This document shows, in pieces, positions 13,476 to 22,193 of a DNA stretch of 43,250 nt. The position numbers and the translations under genes were made by a program. The stretch is from TMED14 sp003444795 (lineage in GTDB: Bacteria; Bacteroidota; Bacteroidia; Flavobacteriales; Schleiferiaceae), in the NCBI GenBank assembly GCA_963978445.1, contig CAXBRT010000003.1:1-43250 (forward strand). Direction: 5' to 3'. The number at the start of each line of letters is the position of its first letter. Position 1 is the first letter of the stretch. Under the pieces are notes generated by a model, which did not search any database, had not been told where the DNA came from, and saw only the letters and a list, made by a program, of their open reading frames with translations.

Positions 13476-15764
13476 ATGTCAAAGAAAAACGCACCCATCC
13501 GCAAGCGCGACATCTTAGATTACCACGAAGGCGTTCGGCCGGGCAAGGTGGAAGTCATTCCCACGAAGCCCTCGAATTCTCAACGCGACCTAAGTATTGC
13601 CTACTCTCCAGGCGTAGCAGAGCCTTGCTTGGAAATTGCAGCCAATCCATCGGATGCCTACCGCTATACGGCGAAGGGAAATTTGGTGGCGGTCATTTCC
13701 AATGGTACAGCCGTTTTAGGGCTGGGCGACATTGGCCCTCTGGCTTCAAAGCCTGTCATGGAAGGAAAGGGTGTGCTCTTTAAAATCTTTGCCGATATCG
13801 ATGTCTTTGACCTTGAATTGGACACCAAGGACCCCGGTAAGTTCATTGAAACCGTCAAGATTTTGGCTCCGACGTTTGGCGGCATCAATCTGGAGGATAT
13901 CAGCGCTCCGGAGTGTTTTGAAATCGAACAACGCCTGCGCGAAGAGCTGGATATTCCTATCATGCACGACGATCAGCATGGCACTGCCATCATTACGGGC
14001 GCGGCCCTGCTAAACGCCTTGGAACTGGTCAAAAAGGACATTTCCACCGTAAAAGTGGTCTTTAATGGGGCCGGCGCCAGCGCCATCTCCTGTGCAACGC
14101 TTTATTTGGCGCTAGGTGTTAAGCCAGAAAACCTGACTATGTGCGACTCCAAAGGGGTTATTCACGACGGCCGCACATACCTCACGCATGAAAAACTGCG
14201 CTTTGCGCGCCCCAACGAAAAGCGCGAATTGGCGCAGGCCATCCAAGGCGCAGACGTTTTTGTAGGACTCTCCAAGGGCAATATTTTAACACCGGACATG
14301 ATCTTGACCATGGCCAAAGACCCGGTGGTTTTTGCCCTGGCCAACCCCGATCCGGAAATCAAGTACGAACTCGCTAAAGAGACCCGCGACGACCTGATTA
14401 TGGCGACCGGTCGAAGCGATAATCCCAACCAAGTCAACAACGTTCTGGGCTTTCCTTACATCTTCCGCGGAGCACTCGACGTGCGCGCTACCCAAATCAA
14501 CGAAGCGATGAAGTTGGCGGCGGTAAAAGCCATTGCAGAACTAGCGAAGGAACCCGTCCCCGAAATTGTCAACCTCGCCTATGGCAGCCGCAACTTGACC
14601 TTTGGACCGGATTACATCATTCCCAAGCCCTTTGATCCCCGCTTGATTTACACCGTTTCCTCGGCCGTGGCCAAAGCAGCTATGGAGTCTGGCGTAGCGC
14701 AGCAGTCCATTGCAAATTGGGAGGCGTATGAGGAGGAATTGCGTAGCCGTTTGGGCCGTGACGATAAGTTCATCCGTCTCGTCATGGAGAAAGCTAAGAC
14801 CAACCCAAAGAAGGTGGTCTTCAACGAGGCCGAAAATTACCGCGTACTAAAAGCGGCTCAAATCGTTTTGGAAGAAGGTATTGCGGAGCCCATTCTCTTG
14901 GGAGATGCCAGTAGAATCCAGGCCCTGAACGAAGAATTTAGCCTTGGCCTCGAGGAAGTGCAAATCATTGATGTCAAGAGTTTCCACGTGCCACGAATTG
15001 TGGAATATGCCGATGAATACTACAAGTGGCGTCAGCGTAAAGGGGTTGGCTACGATGAGGCGCGCAGAAACATGCGCAACCGCGATTACTATGGTCCCAT
15101 GATGGTGCGAATGGGCCACGCCGACGCGTACATTACGGGTTCCATGGTGAAATATCCTCGTGCGGTGAAGCCAGTGCTTGAAATTCTTGGCCCCAAGGAT
15201 CACAGCCAAACGGTGGCCGGGGTCTATGTGATGTTGACCAAGCGCGGCCCACGCTTCTTCGCGGACACCACGATGAACCAAGACCCCTCAGCGGAGCGAC
15301 TGGCACAGATTGCCTGTGAAGCAGCCGCTATGGTGCGCAAGATGAATTTGGAGCCACGCGTGGCCTTGTTGAGCTATTCCAATTTTGGTTCTTCGACGGA
15401 TGGAAAGACTCCCCGAAAAATGCGCGATGCCCTTCGATTGATTCGTCAACGCGAGCCAGGACTCATTGCCGACGGCGAAATGCAGGCAAACTTTGCGGTC
15501 GACAACAGCCTATTGCAGGAGCAGTTCCCCTTCAGTGATTTGGTGGGCAAGGAGCCCAATATTTTCGTCTTCCCAGGGTTGAGCTCGGCCAATATTTCCT
15601 ACAAGCTGCTCCAGTCAATGGGAAGTATGGAGGCGGTAGGTCCGTTGTTGATTGGTTTGACCTACCCAGCCCACGTATTACAGCTAGGTTCCAGTGTTCG
15701 CGAGATCGTGAACGCCGCCGCTATGGCCGTGATAGACGCGCAGTCGCGGGAGGTAGTTGACTAA
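13476..15764 (+). CDS. maeB: NADP-dependent malic enzyme with phosphotransacetylase-like domain
   Basis: 762-aa enzyme converting malate to pyruvate and CO2 with reduction of NADP. The malic N-domain (about 20-150) has YSPGVAEPCLEI and GLGDIGPLASKPVMEGKG; the metal/substrate region is seen in DIDVFDLEL and HDDQHGTAII; a Rossmann domain follows (FNGAGASAISCATLY). From about 430 to the end is a phosphate acetyltransferase-like domain (FNEAENYRVLKAAQ to LTYPAHVLQLGSSVREIVNAAAMAV), normally a regulatory module in MaeB. Length is typical for this fusion. The last 44 bp overlap the end of the convergent MFS gene. Confidence 0.95.
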   Translation: MSKKNAPIRKRDILDYHEGVRPGKVEVIPTKPSNSQRDLSIAYSPGVAEPCLEIAANPSDAYRYTAKGNLVAVISNGTAVLGLGDIGPLASKPVMEGKGVLFKIFADIDVFDLELDTKDPGKFIETVKILAPTFGGINLEDISAPECFEIEQRLREELDIPIMHDDQHGTAIITGAALLNALELVKKDISTVKVVFNGAGASAISCATLYLALGVKPENLTMCDSKGVIHDGRTYLTHEKLRFARPNEKRELAQAIQGADVFVGLSKGNILTPDMILTMAKDPVVFALANPDPEIKYELAKETRDDLIMATGRSDNPNQVNNVLGFPYIFRGALDVRATQINEAMKLAAVKAIAELAKEPVPEIVNLAYGSRNLTFGPDYIIPKPFDPRLIYTVSSAVAKAAMESGVAQQSIANWEAYEEELRSRLGRDDKFIRLVMEKAKTNPKKVVFNEAENYRVLKAAQIVLEEGIAEPILLGDASRIQALNEEFSLGLEEVQIIDVKSFHVPRIVEYADEYYKWRQRKGVGYDEARRNMRNRDYYGPMMVRMGHADAYITGSMVKYPRAVKPVLEILGPKDHSQTVAGVYVMLTKRGPRFFADTTMNQDPSAERLAQIACEAAAMVRKMNLEPRVALLSYSNFGSSTDGKTPRKMRDALRLIRQREPGLIADGEMQANFAVDNSLLQEQFPFSDLVGKEPNIFVFPGLSSANISYKLLQSMGSMEAVGPLLIGLTYPAHVLQLGSSVREIVNAAAMAVIDAQSREVVD

Positions 15765-16938
15765 AGCCAAAGGCGGCCACCAAAGCAAGCCCTACACAGA
15801 TCCACCACAAGATGTCAAAACCGGGTCCTGCAATGGTGCGGGTACCTAGGATTGGCGCGAGAATGTGCCCAAGCGCGTAGGTGGCTGCATACAGCCCCAA
15901 ATAACGCCCCCGAGAGTCGTCGCCAGCGCGCAGGGTGATCCATGAAATCATAAAGGGCATGGCAAGGATTTCGGCCAAGCTGAGGATGCCCATGGACAAG
16001 AAGAGGTTGGGAACGCCGTCCAAGAGATTCAAGGAGGCAAAAGAGACGGCCAAAATCACACAGCCTGCCGCTATGGCAAAGCGAGGTTTGATTCGATTCT
16101 GGGCCCAGTTGACAAAGACCATTTCTACGCCCACGACCAGGATCCCGTTAGCGCCTAGTAGGAGGCCAATCATCTCCTCGGAAAGATGGTATTCATTCCG
16201 GTAGTAGAGGGGTAACGAAGCCACTAGTTGAAAAAAGACCACGGCAAATACGAGCACCAAAGCGGAGAAGGCGAGGGCACTTGGGTCTCGGAAGGGGGAA
16301 CGCCCTTTGGGCTTGACTTCGCGTTTACTTCGTGGCTGGCGCTTGCGGAAATAGGCTGTGAACAAGATGCCGGCTCCAAAGCAGGTGAGGGCGTCCGCCC
16401 AAAAAAGCCCTTGATAATTCATGGCGGCGATGAGTCCAGCTGCGGCCGGTCCAAGCGAAAAGCCCAAGTTGATAGCCATACGATTGAGGGAAAAAGCCTT
16501 GGTGACATTTTCCGGCTTGGCATATTCAAAAACCGCCGATGAATTCGCCGGTCGAACCATGTCCGCAACGGCGGTCAAGAGGAAGACTCCCGCGCAGAGC
16601 ATCCAGAAATTGGACAAAAAGGACAGCCCTAAAAACAGAATGCTGCCGCCAAACAATGCAAAGCTTTGCACGCGGTAGGAGCCAATTCGGTCCGTCCAAT
16701 AGCCCCCATTGAAAGCCCCGAGCATGGAGCCCGCACCAAAGCAAGCCATGACGTAGCCCGTGTCTTCTAAGGAAAAGTGCAGGCCTTCCGTGAGATAGAG
16801 GCTCAAAAAAGGAAGGACCATGGTGCCCGCTCGGTTGATAAGCATGACGGTGGCCAGCACCCAAGCCTCCGGAGAGAGGCCCGTGAAAGCTGCTTTGTAG
16901 GAACGCACCGCCGCGGTCAAGGGATTTTGAGCTGGCAT
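15721..16938 (-). CDS. MFS transporter
   Basis: 405-aa major facilitator superfamily permease with about 12 hydrophobic helices. The first pair is joined by the typical cytoplasmic loop with GGYWTDRIGSYR (a D-R-x-G type motif A), and a long basic loop (FRKRQPRSKREVKPKGR) separates the two six-helix halves. The substrate cannot be told from sequence. The ATG at 16936-16938 is preferred over the longer frame from 17058, which would read through the divergent promoter region and add 40 non-membrane residues; a perfect -7 box ends 4 nt before this ATG. Its 3' end overlaps maeB by 44 bp. Confidence 0.85.
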   Translation of the reverse strand: MPAQNPLTAAVRSYKAAFTGLSPEAWVLATVMLINRAGTMVLPFLSLYLTEGLHFSLEDTGYVMACFGAGSMLGAFNGGYWTDRIGSYRVQSFALFGGSILFLGLSFLSNFWMLCAGVFLLTAVADMVRPANSSAVFEYAKPENVTKAFSLNRMAINLGFSLGPAAAGLIAAMNYQGLFWADALTCFGAGILFTAYFRKRQPRSKREVKPKGRSPFRDPSALAFSALVLVFAVVFFQLVASLPLYYRNEYHLSEEMIGLLLGANGILVVGVEMVFVNWAQNRIKPRFAIAAGCVILAVSFASLNLLDGVPNLFLSMGILSLAEILAMPFMISWITLRAGDDSRGRYLGLYAATYALGHILAPILGTRTIAGPGFDILWWICVGLALVAAFGFSQLPPATARLSRP

Positions 16939-16942
16939 GCTG

Positions 16943-16950
16943 CAAAGGTA
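16943..16950 (-). promoter_or_regulatory. -7 box of the MFS gene (TACCTTTG)
   Basis: The minus strand reads TACCTTTG, ending only 4 nt from the ATG at 16938. The transcript would start at or next to the start codon. This box is the reason for choosing that start. Confidence 0.55.
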
Positions 16951-16976
16951 CCTCCGGCTGTGCCCCGGCTGTGCAC

Positions 16977-16984
16977 TATCTTCA
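16977..16984 (+). promoter_or_regulatory. -7-like box of the barrel-protein gene (TATCTTCA)
   Basis: TATCTTCA differs from TAnnTTTG only in its last two bases and ends 5 nt before the ATG at 16990. It is divergent from the MFS box 26 bp away. Confidence 0.35.
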
Positions 16985-16989
16985 CCGCA

Positions 16990-17544
16990 ATGAAGCGTTT
17001 TTTCTTCCTGTTGGCCCTCTGCATTGGCCCCGTTACGTGGGCGCAGAACGATCCACATTTTTTGAATGGTTTCGGCTACGATTATTCCATTGGAGTTCCA
17101 CGCAATAATTCCGGTCAGCTCTTTATTGGTAATGGCCTGAGCTATGTGCCGCGCTATGTCTTTCCGGTGAATGAAAACTTCAGCTATGGCCTTGGAGCTC
17201 CGGTTGGCGCCTCGTTGGTGCAGTCGTTAATCAGTGGACAATCCGCTCTTGGCTTGAACTTCGCGCTCTGCGGCGAGGTCCATGCAGGTATGGGCGCAAC
17301 TTCGGCCAGTACCAAATTGCTCGGAGGCTTCTTTGGAATCGGATTTGGCAGCTTTAATGTGACCTGGTTTGACCTCTATGGAACCACGAATGATGCCCAT
17401 TATGGTCCGTATGTTCAGGCAGGGTTTAGAATTCCCTACTATGGTCAAGACGTGACCATTGCAGTGGCGCATTGGCAGGGGTTGAATCCCGCAAATGGCC
17501 GATCACAAGTCTACGCGGTCAAACTGATTTACGAACTGTACTAA
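16990..17544 (+). CDS. Exported, probable outer-membrane beta-barrel protein
   Basis: 184-aa protein beginning with a clean signal peptide (MKRFFFLLALCIGPVTWAQ). The mature part is rich in Gly, Tyr, Phe and Asn with alternating short hydrophobic strands and ends in an aromatic residue (AVKLIYELY), as small outer-membrane barrels do. No named family is recognised. The longer frame from 16777 is discarded because it would run antisense through the MFS gene. Its stop codon overlaps the end of the convergent yqeY-type gene by 4 bp. Confidence 0.65.
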   Translation: MKRFFFLLALCIGPVTWAQNDPHFLNGFGYDYSIGVPRNNSGQLFIGNGLSYVPRYVFPVNENFSYGLGAPVGASLVQSLISGQSALGLNFALCGEVHAGMGATSASTKLLGGFFGIGFGSFNVTWFDLYGTTNDAHYGPYVQAGFRIPYYGQDVTIAVAHWQGLNPANGRSQVYAVKLIYELY

Positions 17545-18002
17545 GCGCTAAGCAAACGCTTTACAGCGTCGGCAACGGCTTTTCCTTCTGCTTTGCCAGC
17601 CATGGCTTTGCTGCAAACGCCCATAGCTTTTCCAAAGTCTGCAGGGCCAGTGGCGCCCACTTGCGCCAGCAAGGGCTGGAGGGCGGCATCAAGCTCGGCA
17701 CCTTCAAGCATGGCGGGTAAGTAGGCACTGATTACGGCAAGTTGCTCTTCTTCAACCTGGGCCAAATCTGCGCGATTCTGTTGGTTGAAGATGTCCGCAG
17801 ATTCTTGGCGCTGCTTCTTCAAACGCTGTAAAACGGCGACTTCTTGGGCCTCCGTCAGAGTACCGCCATTGCTGCCGTTGGACTTTTCGAGGGTGAGGGC
17901 CGTTCGTATCGCACGAATAGCTTCCAAGCGCACCGTTTCTTTGGCGCGCATGGCGGATTTAAGGTCTTCGCCCAAGCGAGCGTCCAACGTTTCAGTCGAC
18001 AT
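17541..18002 (-). CDS. GatB/YqeY domain protein
   Basis: 153-aa YqeY-type protein, all helical, related to the tRNA-binding tail domain of the GatB amidotransferase subunit. Typical features are LKSAMRAKETVRLEAIRAIRTAL near the start, the KQRQESADIFNQQNRADL helix and the C-terminal FGKAMGVCSKAMAGKAEGKAV region. The family has no settled function. The ATG at 18002 overlaps the ftsZ end by 11 bp, so it is the last gene of the dcw operon, a common place for yqeY in Bacteroidota. Confidence 0.88.
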   Translation of the reverse strand: MSTETLDARLGEDLKSAMRAKETVRLEAIRAIRTALTLEKSNGSNGGTLTEAQEVAVLQRLKKQRQESADIFNQQNRADLAQVEEEQLAVISAYLPAMLEGAELDAALQPLLAQVGATGPADFGKAMGVCSKAMAGKAEGKAVADAVKRLLSA

Positions 18003-20682
18003 TGTCGTGGAGGAATGAATTGTGAGAGCGGAATTCCACATCGTTCTTTTCACCGCTCAAGCCAGTTTTGCCCAAATTGGATTCCTTGGAATAAGCGGTA
18101 GGGGCCACATCCATGCCTTTGCGCGCATAGCTGGGGGTTTCCCAATCTTGCTCGGTCATGACCATGGCTTGGACATGCGTATTGAACGTGTGGTTGTAGT
18201 TCTGGAGATAGGCGCGACGCTCTGCCGCAATGCGGTTGAGCTTGTCGCGGCTAATGGGATCGTTCTCCGGATCCAGTTGAACAGGTCCTTTGGGGGCTGG
18301 TTCGACGACGCGCAATTCAAATTCGTCCGATTGGCTAGCATGCGAAACAGGGGATGCAGGTGATGCAGATTCTGCGGGCGAAGTGGGCAAAGCGGCCTCT
18401 GGGTTCAATGGGGCATTCGTCGCAGTAGGGCGAGTCTGAACCTCCCAATCCGCAGGTTTTTGAGCCAAGGTTTCTTCCGTCTCCGATACAGATACGGTTG
18501 AGGGTTCCACCTGATTGTCCTCTTCGACTTCCGCAGCGGGTTCATGGGCAACTGGCTCCAAAGGCGCCGCCTCAAAGGCAGGAGCTTCCATCGTTTCCGC
18601 AACAGGGACGTCTTCAGCTACTGGAGTAGTGGGTGCAGCCGAGGGACTTGGACCGAAGAGCTCCTCTTCCAAGGCGCGCAAATCATTCAAGTCATAGGAA
18701 GCTACTTCCCGGCGCTTGGGGCTTTCGTCTTGGGCGAAGACAGGGCCTTCTGCCACATCCAAATCTTGGGCCATCGGAGCTTCCTCAACCGCTGCTTTAG
18801 GGAGCTCTTGGAGTTGCATTTCGGGGTCAATGGCAGCGTCTTCCTCGGCGACGGGGTTCATTTCTTCTTGCGTAGCATCCGCGTGAAAGGGTTCGGCAAA
18901 TGCTTGTGGCTCATCAGCAGAAAGGGATGGAATGAACTCGTCCTCTGGTGCGTCATGGCTGAAGGCATCGAATTCTTCTGGGTACTCGAGGGTGAAGCCA
19001 GAATCGTCCTCGTCTTCATGGAGCTGGAACATGGTGGTTTCATCGGAGTCATCCCCCTCGTCTACCACCCCTGAAAGAGATTTCTCCACATCCCATTCAA
19101 CATCGTGACTCATGTCAAAAGTGGGCATTTCATAGGCAGGACCCTCTTCGTCCAGATCTGAAGCAGACTCCGAGGAGATCTCCATTTCAACAACCACGGG
19201 TTCTTCCGCCAATGGCGTTTCCCAGGGGGCCACGTCTTCATTTTCCGCAACGGGTGTTTCCGTCCGAGTGCTCACCTCAAAGTTCAAGGCGTCTTCCTCT
19301 CCACAAGCAAGTTCATGTGGAGCAGATTCATCGAGCTCGGAATCCTCCATCGCTCCGACCAGGGGCTCTTCGCTATCTAAGGCATGCTCCGTAGCGAGGG
19401 GTGCTTCATCTTCATCCAGTTGATGGACAAGAGGGAGGTCTGCATTTTCTTGCTGGCTGGATTCCAGGGGTTGCTCTGCCGCAAAGCGGGCAGCGTTTAG
19501 GGCCTGTGCTTCAGGCTTGATGGCAGACTTTGGATCCTCGGGGAGCGGTTGGTCCACGATCGCTTGGAAGAGGTCGATTTGGCCAGGCAACGCATCAGAC
19601 GCTTTGTGGGAAGTCGGGGCCTTGGGCACCTCGTTCAAGGGTTTTTCCTCGTCCAATTTGTAGACGACCGTCTCAGGTACCGCAGGAGTAATGGCGCCCA
19701 CGGGATTGGTGGCGCTAAAACCTGTAGCGATGACGGTGACTTGAACGGCATCGCCCAAGTGCTCATCTTCGCCGATACCCATGATGATGTCCACTTGGCG
19801 GCCGGCCTGGTCTTGGATGTAGTCGTTGATTTCACCAATTTCATCAAAGGTGATTTCGTGCTGTCCGCTTCCAGAAACAATGAGTAAGAGTACGTGGCGC
19901 GCTCCGTGAATATGGTTGTCGTTGAGCAAGGGAGAATCGAGCGCCTCCTGGACGGCTGTCATGGCGCGTTCGGGGCCGCTGGCCTTGGCTGAACCCATAA
20001 TAGCCGTACCGGAATTATGCAGTACGGTGCGGGCATCGCGCAAGTCAATATTGACGTTGTAGTGGTGCGTGATGACCTCGGCGATACCCTTGGCAGCCGT
20101 CGCGAGGACCTCGTCCGCCTTGTTGAACCCTGCTTTGAAGCCTAGGTTGCCGTAGACTTCGCGGAGTTTGTTGTTGTTGATGACGATCAAGGAGTCAACC
20201 TGCTCTTTGAGTTTTTCTACACCAGCCTCCGCTTGACGTTGGCGCAATCCGCCTTCAAAAGCAAAAGGTGCGGTCACGATACCCACGGTCAGAATGCCCA
20301 ATTCTTTGGCGGCTTTTGCAATCACAGGAGCGGCTCCTGTACCGGTGCCACCGCCCATTCCGGCGGTGATGAAGACCATTTTGGTCTGGTTTTCCAACAT
20401 GCGCTGGACGGTATCGTAGCTCTCTAAAGCCGCTTTTTCCCCGATCTCTGGGTTGGCTCCGGCGCCTAATCCCTCCGTCAGCGTAGCGCCTAATTGCACT
20501 TTGTTTTCCACGGGGCTGTGTGCCAAGGCTTGGGCATCCGTATTGCAGACAATGAAGTCTACGCCCCGAATGCCTTGCAATTTCATGTAGTTGACTGCGT
20601 TGGAACCGCCGCCGCCTACACCAATCACCTTGATGACAGAAGACCTGTGTTTGGGTAAATCAAAATCTAACGTATCGCTCAT
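17992..20682 (-). CDS. ftsZ: Cell division protein FtsZ with very long acidic linker
   Basis: 896-aa tubulin-like GTPase that polymerises into the division ring. The GTPase core (about 15-323) has GVGGGGSNAVN, the tubulin signature GGGTGTGAAP and the T7-loop region NVNIDLRDART. Residues about 324-803 form a low-complexity linker rich in E, D, A and P. The last 93 residues return to conserved sequence: a helix (LNRIAAERRAYLQNYN), the conserved C-terminal peptide region (DWETPSYARKGMDV), and the ending NSFLHDNVD typical of Bacteroidota FtsZ. E. coli FtsZ is 383 aa. The ATG at 20682 is chosen over a TTG at 20706; it lies 13 bp after the ftsA stop. Confidence 0.97.
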   Translation of the reverse strand: MSDTLDFDLPKHRSSVIKVIGVGGGGSNAVNYMKLQGIRGVDFIVCNTDAQALAHSPVENKVQLGATLTEGLGAGANPEIGEKAALESYDTVQRMLENQTKMVFITAGMGGGTGTGAAPVIAKAAKELGILTVGIVTAPFAFEGGLRQRQAEAGVEKLKEQVDSLIVINNNKLREVYGNLGFKAGFNKADEVLATAAKGIAEVITHHYNVNIDLRDARTVLHNSGTAIMGSAKASGPERAMTAVQEALDSPLLNDNHIHGARHVLLLIVSGSGQHEITFDEIGEINDYIQDQAGRQVDIIMGIGEDEHLGDAVQVTVIATGFSATNPVGAITPAVPETVVYKLDEEKPLNEVPKAPTSHKASDALPGQIDLFQAIVDQPLPEDPKSAIKPEAQALNAARFAAEQPLESSQQENADLPLVHQLDEDEAPLATEHALDSEEPLVGAMEDSELDESAPHELACGEEDALNFEVSTRTETPVAENEDVAPWETPLAEEPVVVEMEISSESASDLDEEGPAYEMPTFDMSHDVEWDVEKSLSGVVDEGDDSDETTMFQLHEDEDDSGFTLEYPEEFDAFSHDAPEDEFIPSLSADEPQAFAEPFHADATQEEMNPVAEEDAAIDPEMQLQELPKAAVEEAPMAQDLDVAEGPVFAQDESPKRREVASYDLNDLRALEEELFGPSPSAAPTTPVAEDVPVAETMEAPAFEAAPLEPVAHEPAAEVEEDNQVEPSTVSVSETEETLAQKPADWEVQTRPTATNAPLNPEAALPTSPAESASPASPVSHASQSDEFELRVVEPAPKGPVQLDPENDPISRDKLNRIAAERRAYLQNYNHTFNTHVQAMVMTEQDWETPSYARKGMDVAPTAYSKESNLGKTGLSGEKNDVEFRSHNSFLHDNVD

Positions 20683-20695
20683 GAGTGGGCTCCGA

Positions 20696-22189
20696 TCATT
20701 CGTCAATTAGGTCAATAAACTTGTCGGCCCATTTCTTGAACCAATTGCCTTGGTTCGGGCTGGTAGCGATGGGCTGTTTTTCTTCGGGGGTTTCACTGAA
20801 AGAAGCCTCCACGAGGTCCTCTTCGGTTGCTTCTTGGGGACCGTCTAGGAAGTGATCAAAGGCCGATTCGTCCACTTCGCTCTCTTCGAGTGCAGGTGCT
20901 TCCGAATGCGTTTCCGCTACCTCCGCCTCAACAGGGGATTCCCATGCGGCCGCTTCTTCTTGGGAAAGTGCGACTTTCAAATCGTTGGTCTCTTCCTCGG
21001 GAATCTCCACAAAATCGATGGCCTTTCGGCTGTTCAGCCCTTGCATCAGCAGGCCTACTGCAGTGGAATAAATGGGGGAATTCAGGGGGTTGGTGGCCTC
21101 CAGAGACGCCAGGTGCTCATTGGGATACCCTACGCGGGTGTCCAATCCCGTCAAGTACTCCACCAATTGCTTGATGTGCTTGAGCTGGCTACCACCACCT
21201 GTGATGACGACCCCAGCGATCAGCTTCTTGGAGGGCTGGTCGTAGCCGTAGTTCTTGATTTCAGTAAACACGGCATTGATAATTTCCGTGCAACGCGCAT
21301 GGATGATGCGGCTGAGGTTCTTCAAGCTGATTTCCTTGGGTTCACGGCCGCGCAAGCCGGGTATTGCCACAATTTCATTCTCCTTGTTTTCACCGGGCCA
21401 AGCACTGCCAAAACGCATTTTCAAGGTCTCGGCCTGCTTTTCAATGATGCTACAGCCCTCCTTGATATCGCTGGTGATGATGTTGCCGCCATGGGGGATT
21501 ACTGCGGTGTGGCGAATGATTCCATCCTTGAAGATGGCTACATCGGTGGTGCCGCCGCCAATATCCACCAGCACGACACCCGCTTCTTTTTCCTCTTGGC
21601 TCAAGACTGCATCGGCACTGGCCAATGGCTCCAGATTCACGGTGTGCAGGTCCAAATTGGCACTCTTCACACAACGCGCAATGTTTTTAATGCTCGTAAG
21701 CTGGCCCACCACGATGTGGAAGGATGCTTCAAGTCGGCCACCGTACATGCCACGAGGCTCCTTGATGTCCCCTTGGCCATCCACTTTGTATTCTTGGGGT
21801 AGGACGTGGATGATTTCCTCGCCGGGCATCATCGCGAGTTTGTGGACGTTTTCTGTGAGGCGGTCCAAATCAGCATCCTCAATCACCTCCTCTGCGTCTT
21901 CACGGGTGATGTAATCCGAATGCTGTAAGCTGCGAATGTGTTGACCGGCAATGCCTACCGCCACCGACTTGATGGATAGACCCGCGCTTTGTTCGGCCAT
22001 CTCAACGGCCTTTTCGATGGACTCAATGGTCTGGGTAATGTTCACCACTACGCCGCGCTGTACGCCCAAGCTAGGTGCCGTGCCGTGGCCAATGATTTCA
22101 ATTTTCCCAAACTCGTTGTGGCGTCCAATCAAGGCAACAATCTTGGTGGTTCCGATGTCTAATCCGACAGCTATGCGGTTGGTTTTCAT
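20696..22189 (-). CDS. ftsA: Cell division protein FtsA
   Basis: 497-aa actin-like protein that anchors FtsZ to the membrane and recruits later division proteins. The N-terminus shows GLDIGTTKIVALIGR (phosphate 1 loop), then LVDIGGGTTDVAIF (phosphate 2) and ITGGGSQLKHI (adenosine motif). After about residue 400 an acidic extension rich in E, A and S leads to a C-terminal amphipathic helix (WFKKWADKFIDLIDE), the expected membrane-targeting sequence. E. coli FtsA is 420 aa. The ATG at 22189 follows a purine-rich GAGAG and lies 4 bp after the ftsQ stop; an upstream ATG at 22210 would overlap ftsQ. Confidence 0.96.
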   Translation of the reverse strand: MKTNRIAVGLDIGTTKIVALIGRHNEFGKIEIIGHGTAPSLGVQRGVVVNITQTIESIEKAVEMAEQSAGLSIKSVAVGIAGQHIRSLQHSDYITREDAEEVIEDADLDRLTENVHKLAMMPGEEIIHVLPQEYKVDGQGDIKEPRGMYGGRLEASFHIVVGQLTSIKNIARCVKSANLDLHTVNLEPLASADAVLSQEEKEAGVVLVDIGGGTTDVAIFKDGIIRHTAVIPHGGNIITSDIKEGCSIIEKQAETLKMRFGSAWPGENKENEIVAIPGLRGREPKEISLKNLSRIIHARCTEIINAVFTEIKNYGYDQPSKKLIAGVVITGGGSQLKHIKQLVEYLTGLDTRVGYPNEHLASLEATNPLNSPIYSTAVGLLMQGLNSRKAIDFVEIPEEETNDLKVALSQEEAAAWESPVEAEVAETHSEAPALEESEVDESAFDHFLDGPQEATEEDLVEASFSETPEEKQPIATSPNQGNWFKKWADKFIDLIDE

Positions 22190-22193
22190 CTCT

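Noticed and set aside
16939..17058. 40-residue N-terminal extension of the MFS transporter
   Set aside because: It crosses the divergent promoter region and part of the exported-protein gene; a -7 box lies immediately before the shorter start.
20683..20706. TTG start for FtsZ eight residues upstream
   Set aside because: The ATG at 20682 leaves a normal 13-bp gap after ftsA and matches the usual start of the family.
20852..21802. 316-aa open frame on the plus strand
   Set aside because: It lies wholly antisense to ftsA, whose motifs are intact, and its product shows no recognisable domain. It is a shadow frame caused by the GC-rich codon pattern.
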